Shown here one piece after another: positions 50,887 to 59,424 of a stretch of DNA of 64,000 nt. The translations under genes and the position numbers were made by a program. The DNA is from an uncultured Lachnospiraceae bacterium (GTDB taxonomy: Bacteria > Bacillota > Clostridia > Lachnospirales > Lachnospiraceae), in the NCBI GenBank assembly GCA_910578825.1, contig CAJTSB010000004.1, positions 17,995 to 81,994 on the forward strand, given 5' to 3'. The notes under the pieces were generated by a model that was given only the letters and a program-made list of their open reading frames with translations, was not told the origin of the DNA and did not search any database. How positions within the stretch are numbered: the first letter of the stretch is position 1; each line of letters opens with the position of its first letter.

Positions 50887-51870
50887 ATGTCAGAAAATTA
50901 CAACAAGAGAACATTGATGGACTACAGTCCGGATATTAAGGTCTTGGATTGTACAATGAGAGATGGGGGACTGGTAAATAATTTTGGATTTACAGAAGAA
51001 TTTGTCCGGGATTTATATGAATCAAATATAAGGGCGGGCGTTGACTATATGGAATTTGGTTATAAGGCGTCGAAGGATTTGTTTGACCCTAAGGAATTCG
51101 GTAAATGGAAATTCTGTGAGGAAAAGGATATTCGTGCCGTTGTGGGGGACAATAAATCGCCATTGAAGATATCCGTGATGGCGGATGTGGGACGCTGCGA
51201 TTACCGAAAAGATATTCTGCCCAGGAAGGACAGTGTTGTCGACCTTGTCCGTGTAGCTACATACATACATCAGATTCCGGCTGCGGTAGAGATGATTGAA
51301 CACATTAAGAAAAAGGGATATGAGGTGACGGTAAATATCATGGCGGTATCCAAGGTCAACAGTGATGATCTGGATGCGGCGCTTAAGATACTTTCGCAGA
51401 GCTCCGTGGATGCAATTTACCTCGTGGACAGTTTCGGTTCGTTTTATCCGGAGCAGGTTACCAAGCTTTCCAGAAAGTATGTGGAGATTGCAGACGCCTG
51501 CGGTAAGATTGTAGGAATCCATGCGCATAATAATCAGCAGCTTGCATTTGCGAATACGATTGAGGCCTGCCGTATGGGCGTTTGCCTTTTGGACGCTACG
51601 GTAAACGGTATGGGACGCGGCGCCGGGAATTGTTTTTTGGAGGCGCTTCTCAGTTTCCTGAAAAATCCGAAATATGACGAAATTCCCGTTATCCGTTTCG
51701 TGGAGAAACATATGCTGAAACTAAAGGAAGAGGGTAACGTATGGGGATATGATATTCCGTATCTGTTGACCGGAATCTTAAACAGCCATCCGTCCACAGC
51801 CATCAAATTTATTAAGGATAAGCGGACCGATTACACAAGGCTGATGCAGGAATTGATGGATCTTGAGTAG
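50887..51870 (+). CDS. HMGL-like (DRE-TIM) aldolase-domain protein
   Basis: This 328-residue TIM barrel has LDCTMRDGG (residues about 18-26, the DRE-type metal site), VDSFGSFYPE near 187 and GIHAHNNQQLAFAN near 215, with the metal histidines. It lacks the C-terminal regulatory domain of isopropylmalate synthase. Relatives include 4-hydroxy-2-oxovalerate aldolase and HMG-CoA lyase; the short form in clostridia is uncharacterised and sometimes found with nucleotide-sugar genes. I chose the ATG at 50887, with GGAGG 8 bases upstream. It is a single gene with its own promoter and terminator. Confidence 0.88.
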   Translation: MSENYNKRTLMDYSPDIKVLDCTMRDGGLVNNFGFTEEFVRDLYESNIRAGVDYMEFGYKASKDLFDPKEFGKWKFCEEKDIRAVVGDNKSPLKISVMADVGRCDYRKDILPRKDSVVDLVRVATYIHQIPAAVEMIEHIKKKGYEVTVNIMAVSKVNSDDLDAALKILSQSSVDAIYLVDSFGSFYPEQVTKLSRKYVEIADACGKIVGIHAHNNQQLAFANTIEACRMGVCLLDATVNGMGRGAGNCFLEALLSFLKNPKYDEIPVIRFVEKHMLKLKEEGNVWGYDIPYLLTGILNSHPSTAIKFIKDKRTDYTRLMQELMDLE

Positions 51871-51913
51871 GACGGTGGATAGCCATTACCGATAACATCA
51901 TATTGTAGTTTGG

Positions 51914-51945
51914 ACGGTATAGTCTTTGTGGCTATACCGTTTTTT
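51914..51945 (+). terminator. terminator after the aldolase-family gene
   Basis: A perfect nine-pair stem ACGGTATAG/CTATACCGT with a nine-base loop runs into a six-T tract. Confidence 0.88.
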
Positions 51946-52069
51946 GTGCAGTTATTGAGGTAAGGAAAAAGTTGTGTTATACTTACATCAGATTTTGGCA
52001 GATGAAAACATAATCAAAGTCGGAGAAATCTGGTATGTTGAAAACAGGGGGAAGTTTGTGGTGGGAAAG

Positions 52070-52525
52070 ATGATGGTGTATCATGGAAGTTATACAGAAA
52101 TCAGAAAACCGGAAATTCGCATCGGGAGAAATACAAAAGATTTTGGCGAGGGCTTTTACTGCACGATTATTAAAGAACAGGCCATGCGTTGGGCGAAAAG
52201 ATATAAGTCACCAAAAGTAAATACATATGTGGTGCGCATGAATGAGGCATTGGATATTTTAGAATTTAAAGAGATGACAGAGGATTGGCTGGATTTTATC
52301 ATTAATTGTCGGCATGGCATTTCTCATAACCATGATATTGTGATTGGTGCGATGGCAGATGACCAGATTTATAATTTTATTGCAGATTATATGGAAGGGA
52401 TTATAACCAGGGGGCAATTCTGGAGCATGGCAAAATTTAAATATCCTACGCATCAGATAAATTTTTGTACGGAACATGCCTTAGAATGCCTCGAATTCTA
52501 TGATTGTCAGGAGGTGCAGTTATGA
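52070..52525 (+). CDS. DUF3990 family protein, ADP-ribosyltransferase fold
   Basis: This 151-residue protein has VYHGSYTEIRKPEI and NTKDFGEGFYCTIIKEQAMRWA, the DUF3990 pattern of the ADP-ribosyl transferase clan (H of YHG, F-G-x-GFY turn). Such small ART-fold proteins are likely toxins that modify a cellular target with NAD. The start is uncertain: the frame is open to 51974, and ATG 52070, ATG 52073 or GTG codons near 52058 are all possible, with only modest ribosome sites. Its stop overlaps the DUF3791 start (ATGA), indicating a two-gene unit. Confidence 0.78.
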   Translation: MMVYHGSYTEIRKPEIRIGRNTKDFGEGFYCTIIKEQAMRWAKRYKSPKVNTYVVRMNEALDILEFKEMTEDWLDFIINCRHGISHNHDIVIGAMADDQIYNFIADYMEGIITRGQFWSMAKFKYPTHQINFCTEHALECLEFYDCQEVQL

Positions 52526-52977
52526 CAGGAAGAGAGAATCCCAGGGATAATGATTTGTTTTTCACATGCAGCCTGATTGAGTACATTGCAAGAAAAACAA
52601 AAAATCACCGCAGTGATGTTGTAAATGCACTTGGATTTTCATGTGTGGAAAAGATATACGAACTGGCAGACGTCTATCACAGTGATAATATTGATCGTGT
52701 GAGTGAGGATTTTATTGCAGAGGCAGGGATTCAGGAAGGGAATTTTGACAATGTTGCAGCTGGTGAATATTCCATACCCTCCCATTGGGATATTGGCAAA
52801 GTATACAAAAGGCTGATTCTGGGGATTGCGAAAGAAAAAAATATGGGAATCATTGAAGCGCTGATGGAAGGGTATCATTCCTTTGTCAGTGAGCTGATTG
52901 ACGATTATAACAGTAGTTTTTATTATGATAACCCGCAGAATATTTTAAATGCCTATTTGTATGGGGAAGTTGAGTGA
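52522..52977 (+). CDS. DUF3791 family protein, probable partner of DUF3990
   Basis: This 151-residue soluble, helical and acidic protein begins with DNDLFFTCSLIEYIARKTKNHRSD, as DUF3791 proteins do, and has a C-terminal helical region with LMEGYHSFVSELIDDY. AGGAGG lies 8 bases before the ATG at 52522. DUF3791 genes commonly accompany DUF3990, consistent with an antitoxin role. The first 65 residues are the DUF3791 part; the rest may be a second domain. Confidence 0.75.
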   Translation: MTGRENPRDNDLFFTCSLIEYIARKTKNHRSDVVNALGFSCVEKIYELADVYHSDNIDRVSEDFIAEAGIQEGNFDNVAAGEYSIPSHWDIGKVYKRLILGIAKEKNMGIIEALMEGYHSFVSELIDDYNSSFYYDNPQNILNAYLYGEVE

Positions 52978-53040
52978 GAATGACTTTTAATTGGTGGATA
53001 TAGTATACGGAAAGATAATGTTGCAAAAAGGAGACTACAG

Positions 53041-54384
53041 ATGAGACGAAAATTTTTAACTGTATTGGGGCTGTCGGCCTGTCTGGGTTTGGGACTGTTT
53101 TCCGGATGCGGACAGAAAGCGGAGGAGCCCAGGATATATTATTTGAACTATAAGCCGGAATCGACAGATATCTGGAAAGAAATTGCCAGAGAATACGAGG
53201 CTGAGACGGGCATAGAAGTAAGGATATTGACGGCTGCCAGCGGAAGTTATGAGCAAACCCTCAAATCCGAGATTGCAAAGCAGGGAGCGCCCACGTTATT
53301 CCAGATTAATGGTCCGGTAGATTATCAGAAATGGAAGAACTACTGCCGGGATTTGAGCGAGACCCGGTTTTATTCGTGGTTGCTGGAACCGGATATGGCT
53401 GTAAAGGATGGAGACGGCGTTTACGGGATTCCCTATGTGGTGGAAGGGTATGGCATTATTTATAATGAAAACATTTTACAGAAATATTTCTCACTGCCAT
53501 CCAGGAAGACAGATTTTGCAAGTATGGACGAAGTAAACAATTTCAGCAAGCTGAAAGCATTGGTGGAAGATATGTCAGAGCATCTGGGAGAGCTTGGCAT
53601 TGAAGGCGTCTTTGCATCCACTTCCTTCAGCGAGGGAGAGGACTGGCGCTGGCATACACATTTGCCGAATCTACCGGTGTATTACGAATTTTCGGAAAAA
53701 GGGATTGCGGATGAGGAGCAGCTGGATTTCAGCTATGAAGAGAACTTTAAGAATATTTTTGATCTGTACATTGATAATTCCTGTACCGCTCGTGAAGACC
53801 TGGCGACAAAGACCGTGGATGATTCCATGGAGGAGTTTGCCAGAGGAAAAGCGGCGATGGTGCAGAATGGCAACTGGGCCTGGGGTCAGATTTCGCAAAT
53901 TGACGACAATCAGGTAAAAGAGGAAGATGTGAAATTTCTTCCAATTTATACAGGCGTAGACGGCGAGGAGGAGCAGGGGCTGTGCATAGGCACGGAAAGC
54001 TATATCTGTGTGAACAGCATGGCCAGCGAGGCGGATCAGCAGGCCTCGATTGATTTTCTGGAATGGCTGTACGGTTCCGAGGAAGGTAAGAAATATGTTA
54101 CGGAGTCCTTGGGCTTTATTTCCCCGTTCAATACCTTTGCCTATGAGGAAAGTCCCAATGATCCTCTGGCGAGGCAGATTGTTTCCGATATGTCGGATTC
54201 TACTAAAAAATCAGTGAACTGGGATTTTACGACGTTTCCGAGCCAGCGTTTCAAGGTGGAGCTTGGAAATTCACTCCATGCGTACTGCAAAGGGGAGATA
54301 ACCTGGGATAAGGTGGTAGAATCCGTAAAAAATACCTGGGCATCTGAGAAAGCGTTATTGCATGAAGGGGGAAAGGAGAACTGA
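53041..54384 (+). CDS. extracellular solute-binding lipoprotein (family 1)
   Basis: This 447-residue protein has a lipoprotein signal (LFSGC, with Cys23 as the lipidation site). It has the bilobed fold of carbohydrate-type binding proteins: SGSYEQTLKSEIAKQGAPTLFQING near 66-90, GIPYVVEGYGIIYNENIL near 125 and GKAAMVQNGNWAWGQ near 270. No permease or ATPase gene is adjacent. Its stop overlaps the start of a chemoreceptor gene (TGATG), so it probably presents a ligand, perhaps a sugar, to that receptor rather than to a transporter. Confidence 0.92.
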   Translation: MRRKFLTVLGLSACLGLGLFSGCGQKAEEPRIYYLNYKPESTDIWKEIAREYEAETGIEVRILTAASGSYEQTLKSEIAKQGAPTLFQINGPVDYQKWKNYCRDLSETRFYSWLLEPDMAVKDGDGVYGIPYVVEGYGIIYNENILQKYFSLPSRKTDFASMDEVNNFSKLKALVEDMSEHLGELGIEGVFASTSFSEGEDWRWHTHLPNLPVYYEFSEKGIADEEQLDFSYEENFKNIFDLYIDNSCTAREDLATKTVDDSMEEFARGKAAMVQNGNWAWGQISQIDDNQVKEEDVKFLPIYTGVDGEEEQGLCIGTESYICVNSMASEADQQASIDFLEWLYGSEEGKKYVTESLGFISPFNTFAYEESPNDPLARQIVSDMSDSTKKSVNWDFTTFPSQRFKVELGNSLHAYCKGEITWDKVVESVKNTWASEKALLHEGGKEN

Positions 54385-56060
54385 TGAGATCCATACGTAG
54401 TAAAATTGCGCTGCTGATTACAGCCACTTCGATAATTTTAATTGTAGGAATTTTATCCGTAACTTATATGGTAAATAAAAAGAACATAACAGACTTATGT
54501 GAGAGTTACTTATACGATACGTGTGTACATGCCTCGGATACCTTATATGAGTGTTTTTACAATGATGCCGAGAGAAGTAATATGGATGTGGGACTTGGAA
54601 GGCTGGACTATATTCTGAATAATGTAGGAATTAATACCATGCAGTCGAGCAGAGCTTATCTGGTAGATACGCAGGGAAAATATCTGTATCATGACAGGTC
54701 TGATATGTTGGGGCAGCAGATTGAGGGAAATGAAGTTATTCAAAGCGTTTTGGATACCTTGCAGGCTGGCATGATTACGACAGCGGACGTCAGGGAATGC
54801 ACAGTAGATGGCAGGGAAGTTTATATTGCATTTATGTGTACGGTCAATGACTGGATTATTTTTGTTCAGGCGGATAAATCGGACGTCATGAAACCGGTCA
54901 ATACCATATCCACGATATGCGCGGTGATTGGTCTGGCCCTGCTTTTGGCTGCGCTGTGTGTCGGGATGGCAGTTACGCGCATGATTACGCGTCCCATTAC
55001 GGCATTGACCGCGGTTATCAATGATATTTCTGAATTGAATATGCAGGATGGTTGTGCCATTCCGGCAACGCGTGATGAAGTGGGTGCCATGGGAAACGCG
55101 GTCGTCCATATGAGAGGACGGTTGTCGGGAATTGTTTCGGAGCTCAACCATATTTCCGAAAAACTGGTAGAGGATTCGAATTCCCTTTATGAGATTTCGG
55201 AAGGGGTGAATGAAGCCTCTACGAATAATTCCGCCATCAATCAGGAGATGGCGGCCGCTATGGAAGAAACTTCTTCATCCATGGAATCTGTGACGGATCA
55301 TGTTAAGAATATGAATAGAAATGCCGCTGCAGTTGCCGAACATATCAATGCCGGTACGCAGCTTACTGCGGATGCGCGCCAAAAAAGCGTGGTTATCCAT
55401 GAGAAGACAAGCGCCTCCAGGGAAGAAACGTTAAAGGTGTACGATAAAATACAGAAAACATCGCAGGATGCGATTATAAAAGCGCAGAAAGCAGCCCAGA
55501 TTAATGAGCTGGCAAACGCTATTCAGGATATTGCGGATCAGACCAACCTGCTTTCTCTGAACGCATCCATTGAGGCGGCAAGAGCCGGGGAAGAAGGGAA
55601 AGGATTTGGCGTTGTGGCAAGCGAGATTGCATCTCTTGCAACACAGTCTACGCAAACCGGAGCCAATATTGTGGCGATTGTGGATGATGTCAATTCGTCG
55701 GTGGAAACGTTAAAGGCGTGTCTCGTAGACGCTTTGGATTTCCTGGAACATAAGGTAATGAATGATTATAATGATTTTATGCAGTCCAGTGATGAATACA
55801 GCGGGGTGACCGAATCTATTGAAGAATTCATGAATCAGGCAAATGAGGAGGTTATGGAGCTCAAGGGCTTTATTGATGAGATTGCAGGAACCATATCGGA
55901 AATCAACAAAAATATCAGCGAATGCTCCACAGGAATTTCCGATATTGCGCAAAAGACGACGGACGTGGTGGAGCTCACAGCAGAGGCCTTTCACAAGACC
56001 TCCAACGGAAAAGTTTCTGCGCAGCAATTGTCAGACATTACTTCCAGATTCCAGCTGTAA
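54384..56060 (+). CDS. methyl-accepting chemotaxis protein with Cache-like sensor
   Basis: This 558-residue receptor has helix 1 (about 8-30), an extracytoplasmic Cache-type domain (about 35-172; AYLVDTQGKYLYHDRSDMLGQ), helix 2 (about 176-198), HAMP and a signalling domain. The tip is LLSLNASIEAARAGEEGKGFGVVASE. It is translationally coupled to the solute-binding lipoprotein gene before it. The single Cache domain could bind a ligand directly or contact the loaded binding protein. The signalling domain has a long central part but no frameshift. Confidence 0.93.
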   Translation: MRSIRSKIALLITATSIILIVGILSVTYMVNKKNITDLCESYLYDTCVHASDTLYECFYNDAERSNMDVGLGRLDYILNNVGINTMQSSRAYLVDTQGKYLYHDRSDMLGQQIEGNEVIQSVLDTLQAGMITTADVRECTVDGREVYIAFMCTVNDWIIFVQADKSDVMKPVNTISTICAVIGLALLLAALCVGMAVTRMITRPITALTAVINDISELNMQDGCAIPATRDEVGAMGNAVVHMRGRLSGIVSELNHISEKLVEDSNSLYEISEGVNEASTNNSAINQEMAAAMEETSSSMESVTDHVKNMNRNAAAVAEHINAGTQLTADARQKSVVIHEKTSASREETLKVYDKIQKTSQDAIIKAQKAAQINELANAIQDIADQTNLLSLNASIEAARAGEEGKGFGVVASEIASLATQSTQTGANIVAIVDDVNSSVETLKACLVDALDFLEHKVMNDYNDFMQSSDEYSGVTESIEEFMNQANEEVMELKGFIDEIAGTISEINKNISECSTGISDIAQKTTDVVELTAEAFHKTSNGKVSAQQLSDITSRFQL

Positions 56061-56088
56061 AAAAATGCTGGTATTTTTGTGAGGAGTG

Positions 56089-56097
56089 TGCTATAAT
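56089..56097 (+). promoter_or_regulatory. extended -10 promoter of tig
   Basis: TGCTATAAT at 56089-56097 has the TGn extension and a consensus -10 box. No good -35 is seen. The tig start lies 92 bases downstream, after AAGGAGG. Confidence 0.5.
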
Positions 56098-56188
56098 CAC
56101 AAGATGATTGTGTAATTTGGAATTAAATCACAAAATATTTTATAAAAGCTTTGCAGGATGATATATATTTAAGGAGGAAACAACGATA

Positions 56189-57475
56189 ATGAGCGTACAG
56201 GTAGAAAATTTAGAAAAGAACATGGTAAAACTTACAATTGAGGTAGCGGCAGAGGAACTGGAAAAAGCTCTCCAGGCAGTTTATCAGAAGGAGAAAGGCA
56301 AGATCAGTCTTCCGGGATTCCGCAAGGGTAAAGTACCGAAAGCCATGATTGAAAAGATGTACGGACCGGAGATTTTCTTTGAAGATGCGGCAAATATGCT
56401 GATTGGACAGGAATATCCCAAGGCAGTTGATGAGTCCGGCGTCGATGTGGTATCAAGACCTGAGATTGACGTTACACAGATTGAAAAAGGGAAACCATTT
56501 ATTTTTACCGCGGAGGTTGCTGTAAGACCGGAAGTTACGCTCGGAGAATATAAGGGTGTTCAGGTTACGAAGATTGACACGAAGGTGACAGAAGAAGAGT
56601 TACAGGCAGAGCTTGACCGGGAGAGAAAGAGCAATGCGAGAACCATCACAGTGGAAGACCGTGCCGTACAGGATGGCGATACGGCTGTGATTGATTTTGA
56701 AGGATTTGTTGACGGTGTGGCATTCGAAGGCGGTAAAGGCGAGAATCACTCACTGGTAATTGGTTCCCACTCCTTTATTGATGGTTTTGAGGAGCAGTTG
56801 ATTGGAAAGAATACCGGAGAAGAGCTGGATGTAAATGTGACATTCCCAGAAGAATATCATGCAGAAGAGCTTGCTGGTAAGCCGGCTGTATTTAAGGTAA
56901 AGATCAATGAGATTAAGATGGAAGAGCTGCCGGAGTTGGATGATGAGTTTGCGCAGGATGTATCTGAATTCGATACGCTTGACGAGTATAAGCAGAGCGT
57001 AGAGAAGAAACTTGTCGAGCGCAAGGAGACAGAAGGAAAACGGGCGCAGGAGAATGAAGCGATTGACAAAATCGTAGAAGTGTCCGAAATGGAGATTCCG
57101 GATGTGATGGTGGATAATCAGGCGCGTTCCATGATAGACGATTTCGCAAACAGGATTTCACAGCAGGGATTGTCCATGGAGCAGTACATGCAGTTCAGCG
57201 GTACAACGGTGGATCAGATGTTAGAGCAGATGAAACCGGAGGCATTGAAACGGATTCAGTCTACGCTTGTTCTGGAAGAAATCGTTAAGAAAGAAAGTAT
57301 TCAGATATCTGAGGAAGACATTGATGCAGAGGTCGAGAGAATGGCTGGTATGTATGGAATGGAAGCTGCAGAACTGAAAGCATATATGGGTGAATCAGAG
57401 AAAGAGTCTATGAAGATGGAGCTTGGAATCCAGAAAGCAATAGAGCTTATCATGGATCAGGCAGAAGAAAATTAG
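56189..57475 (+). CDS. tig: trigger factor
   Basis: This 428-residue ribosome-bound chaperone and prolyl isomerase meets nascent chains. The ribosome-docking signature GFRKGKVP is at 43-50. The FKBP-type isomerase domain lies at about 150-245 (GDTAVIDFEGFVDG, FIDGFEEQLIG) and the C-terminal chaperone arms at about 250-425. It leads the cluster tig-clpP-clpX-lon-engB, common in Clostridia. The dedicated promoter region sits just upstream. Confidence 0.97.
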   Translation: MSVQVENLEKNMVKLTIEVAAEELEKALQAVYQKEKGKISLPGFRKGKVPKAMIEKMYGPEIFFEDAANMLIGQEYPKAVDESGVDVVSRPEIDVTQIEKGKPFIFTAEVAVRPEVTLGEYKGVQVTKIDTKVTEEELQAELDRERKSNARTITVEDRAVQDGDTAVIDFEGFVDGVAFEGGKGENHSLVIGSHSFIDGFEEQLIGKNTGEELDVNVTFPEEYHAEELAGKPAVFKVKINEIKMEELPELDDEFAQDVSEFDTLDEYKQSVEKKLVERKETEGKRAQENEAIDKIVEVSEMEIPDVMVDNQARSMIDDFANRISQQGLSMEQYMQFSGTTVDQMLEQMKPEALKRIQSTLVLEEIVKKESIQISEEDIDAEVERMAGMYGMEAAELKAYMGESEKESMKMELGIQKAIELIMDQAEEN

Positions 57476-57492
57476 GTCGAGGAGGAAAATAT

Positions 57493-58077
57493 ATGAGTTT
57501 AGTACCTTATGTCGTTGAGCAGACCAGCAGAGGGGAACGCTCTTATGACATATATTCCAGACTGTTAAAGGACAGGATTATATTTTTAGGTGAGGAAGTA
57601 AATGAGACGACCGCAGGTCTTGTGGTTGCACAGCTTTTATTTCTGGAATCCGAAGATCCGGGCAAGGATATCCATTTATACATCAATTCCCCGGGCGGCG
57701 TGGTAACTGCGGGTCTTGCAATTTATGATACCATGAATTATATCAAGTGCGATGTGGAGACTATCTGTATCGGACTTGCGGCAAGCATGGGAGCATTTTT
57801 GCTGGCAGGCGGAACCAAGGGAAAACGTTTTGCGCTTCCCAATGCGGAAATCATGATTCATCAGCCTTCCGGCGGGGCAAAGGGTCAGGCGACGGATATC
57901 CAGATTGTTGCCGATAATATTTTAAAGACCAAGAAACAGTTAAATACCATTCTGGCAGAAAATACAGGTAAACCATACGATGTGATTGCAGCGGATACGG
58001 AACGTGATAATTATATGTCCGCAGAAGAGGCAAAAGAATATGGTTTAATAGATGGCGTGATTACGAACAGAAAGTAA
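57493..58077 (+). CDS. clpP: ATP-dependent Clp protease proteolytic subunit
   Basis: This 194-residue serine peptidase has the triad S98 (GLAASMGAFL), H123 (MIHQPSGG) and D172. It forms the barrel that degrades proteins fed by ClpX. It lies 17 bases after tig with GAGGAGG upstream, and is followed by a terminator-like hairpin before clpX. No CtsR box was recognised. Confidence 0.98.
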   Translation: MSLVPYVVEQTSRGERSYDIYSRLLKDRIIFLGEEVNETTAGLVVAQLLFLESEDPGKDIHLYINSPGGVVTAGLAIYDTMNYIKCDVETICIGLAASMGAFLLAGGTKGKRFALPNAEIMIHQPSGGAKGQATDIQIVADNILKTKKQLNTILAENTGKPYDVIAADTERDNYMSAEEAKEYGLIDGVITNRK

Positions 58078-58082
58078 GAGTC

Positions 58083-58114
58083 AGGGACAGCGGGCGTATG
58101 CCACTGTCCCTTTT
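58083..58114 (+). terminator. hairpin between clpP and clpX
   Basis: GGGACAG and CTGTCCC close a 13-base loop, followed by TTTTG. The short T-run suggests partial read-through to clpX. Confidence 0.65.
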
Positions 58115-58146
58115 GAGAATTTGATTAGAAGAGGTGGAAACAGATT

Positions 58147-59409
58147 ATGGCAGGAAGATTTGAAGACAAAATACGTTGTTCTTTCTGTGGAAAGACCGAC
58201 GGTCAGGTTCGCAAGATGATTGCAGGACCGAATGGGGCGTTTATCTGTGACGAGTGCGTAGATATCTGCGCGGAGATTATTGAGGAAGAATTGTTAGAAG
58301 AGGAAGAAACAGAGGTAGAGCCGGAAACAGAGGAAATTAATCTGGTTAAACCGGAGGAATTAAAGAAATTTCTGGATGAGTATGTGATTGGGCAGGAGGA
58401 CGCCAAAAAAGTCCTGTCTGTTGCCGTATACAATCACTACAAGAGGATTCTTGCACCGAAGAATCTGGGTGTAGAATTACAGAAGAGCAATATACTCATG
58501 CTTGGGCCTACAGGCTGCGGCAAGACTTTGCTTGCACAGACGCTGGCACGTATTCTCAATGTGCCGTTTGCTATTGCAGACGCTACGGCGCTTACGGAGG
58601 CAGGATATGTGGGCGAGGATGTGGAAAATATTCTCCTGAAAATCATTCAGGCGGCAGAGTATGATATTGAACGCGCACAGATGGGAATTATTTATATTGA
58701 TGAGATTGATAAGATTACGCGTAAATCCGAGAATCCCTCCATTACGAGAGATGTGTCAGGAGAAGGCGTGCAGCAGGCATTATTGAAGATTTTAGAGGGC
58801 ACGGTGGCGAGCGTTCCGCCTCAGGGCGGCAGAAAACACCCGCAGCAGGAGTTGATTCAGATAGATACCACAAATATCCTGTTTATCTGCGGCGGCGCTT
58901 TTGAGGGCCTGGATAAGATTATAGAGAAACGTATGGATCAGAAGTCCATGGGGTTTGGTGCGGAAATTGCGGATAAGAGGGAGCAGGATGTAGGTGTTAT
59001 CCTCAAAAATGCCCTGCCGCAGGATTTGGTGAAGTTTGGCTTGATTCCGGAGCTGGTAGGACGTGTGCCAGTGACGGTTTCTCTGGAATCTCTGGACAGG
59101 GATGCGCTTGTCCGTATCTTAAGGGAGCCGAAGAATTCCCTGATTCACCAGTATCAGGCATTGTTTGAACTTGACGGTGTAAATCTGATTTTTGACGAGG
59201 ATGCAGTGGAGGCAATTGCAGAGAAGACCCTGAAACGCAAGACCGGCGCAAGAGGACTTCGCGCCATCATGGAGAAGACGCTGATGGATTTGATGTACCG
59301 TGTGCCTTCGGACGAGTCAATTGCAGGCTGTCGAATTACCAAAGCCATGGTGGAAGAAGGCGAAAGCGTAGAAATTATATATCGTGACAGCGAGAGTAAG
59401 TCTGCATGA
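58147..59409 (+). CDS. clpX: ATP-dependent Clp protease ATP-binding subunit ClpX
   Basis: This 420-residue AAA+ unfoldase delivers substrates to ClpP. It has the zinc-binding domain (C11, C14, C34, C37), Walker A GPTGCGKT near 118-125, Walker B IIYIDEIDKI near 178, and sensor and pore motifs in the expected order. Residues about 48-65 are a Glu-rich linker. It is 69 bases after clpP and 15 before lon. Confidence 0.98.
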   Translation: MAGRFEDKIRCSFCGKTDGQVRKMIAGPNGAFICDECVDICAEIIEEELLEEEETEVEPETEEINLVKPEELKKFLDEYVIGQEDAKKVLSVAVYNHYKRILAPKNLGVELQKSNILMLGPTGCGKTLLAQTLARILNVPFAIADATALTEAGYVGEDVENILLKIIQAAEYDIERAQMGIIYIDEIDKITRKSENPSITRDVSGEGVQQALLKILEGTVASVPPQGGRKHPQQELIQIDTTNILFICGGAFEGLDKIIEKRMDQKSMGFGAEIADKREQDVGVILKNALPQDLVKFGLIPELVGRVPVTVSLESLDRDALVRILREPKNSLIHQYQALFELDGVNLIFDEDAVEAIAEKTLKRKTGARGLRAIMEKTLMDLMYRVPSDESIAGCRITKAMVEEGESVEIIYRDSESKSA

Positions 59410-59424
59410 GGAGAAAGATAACGA

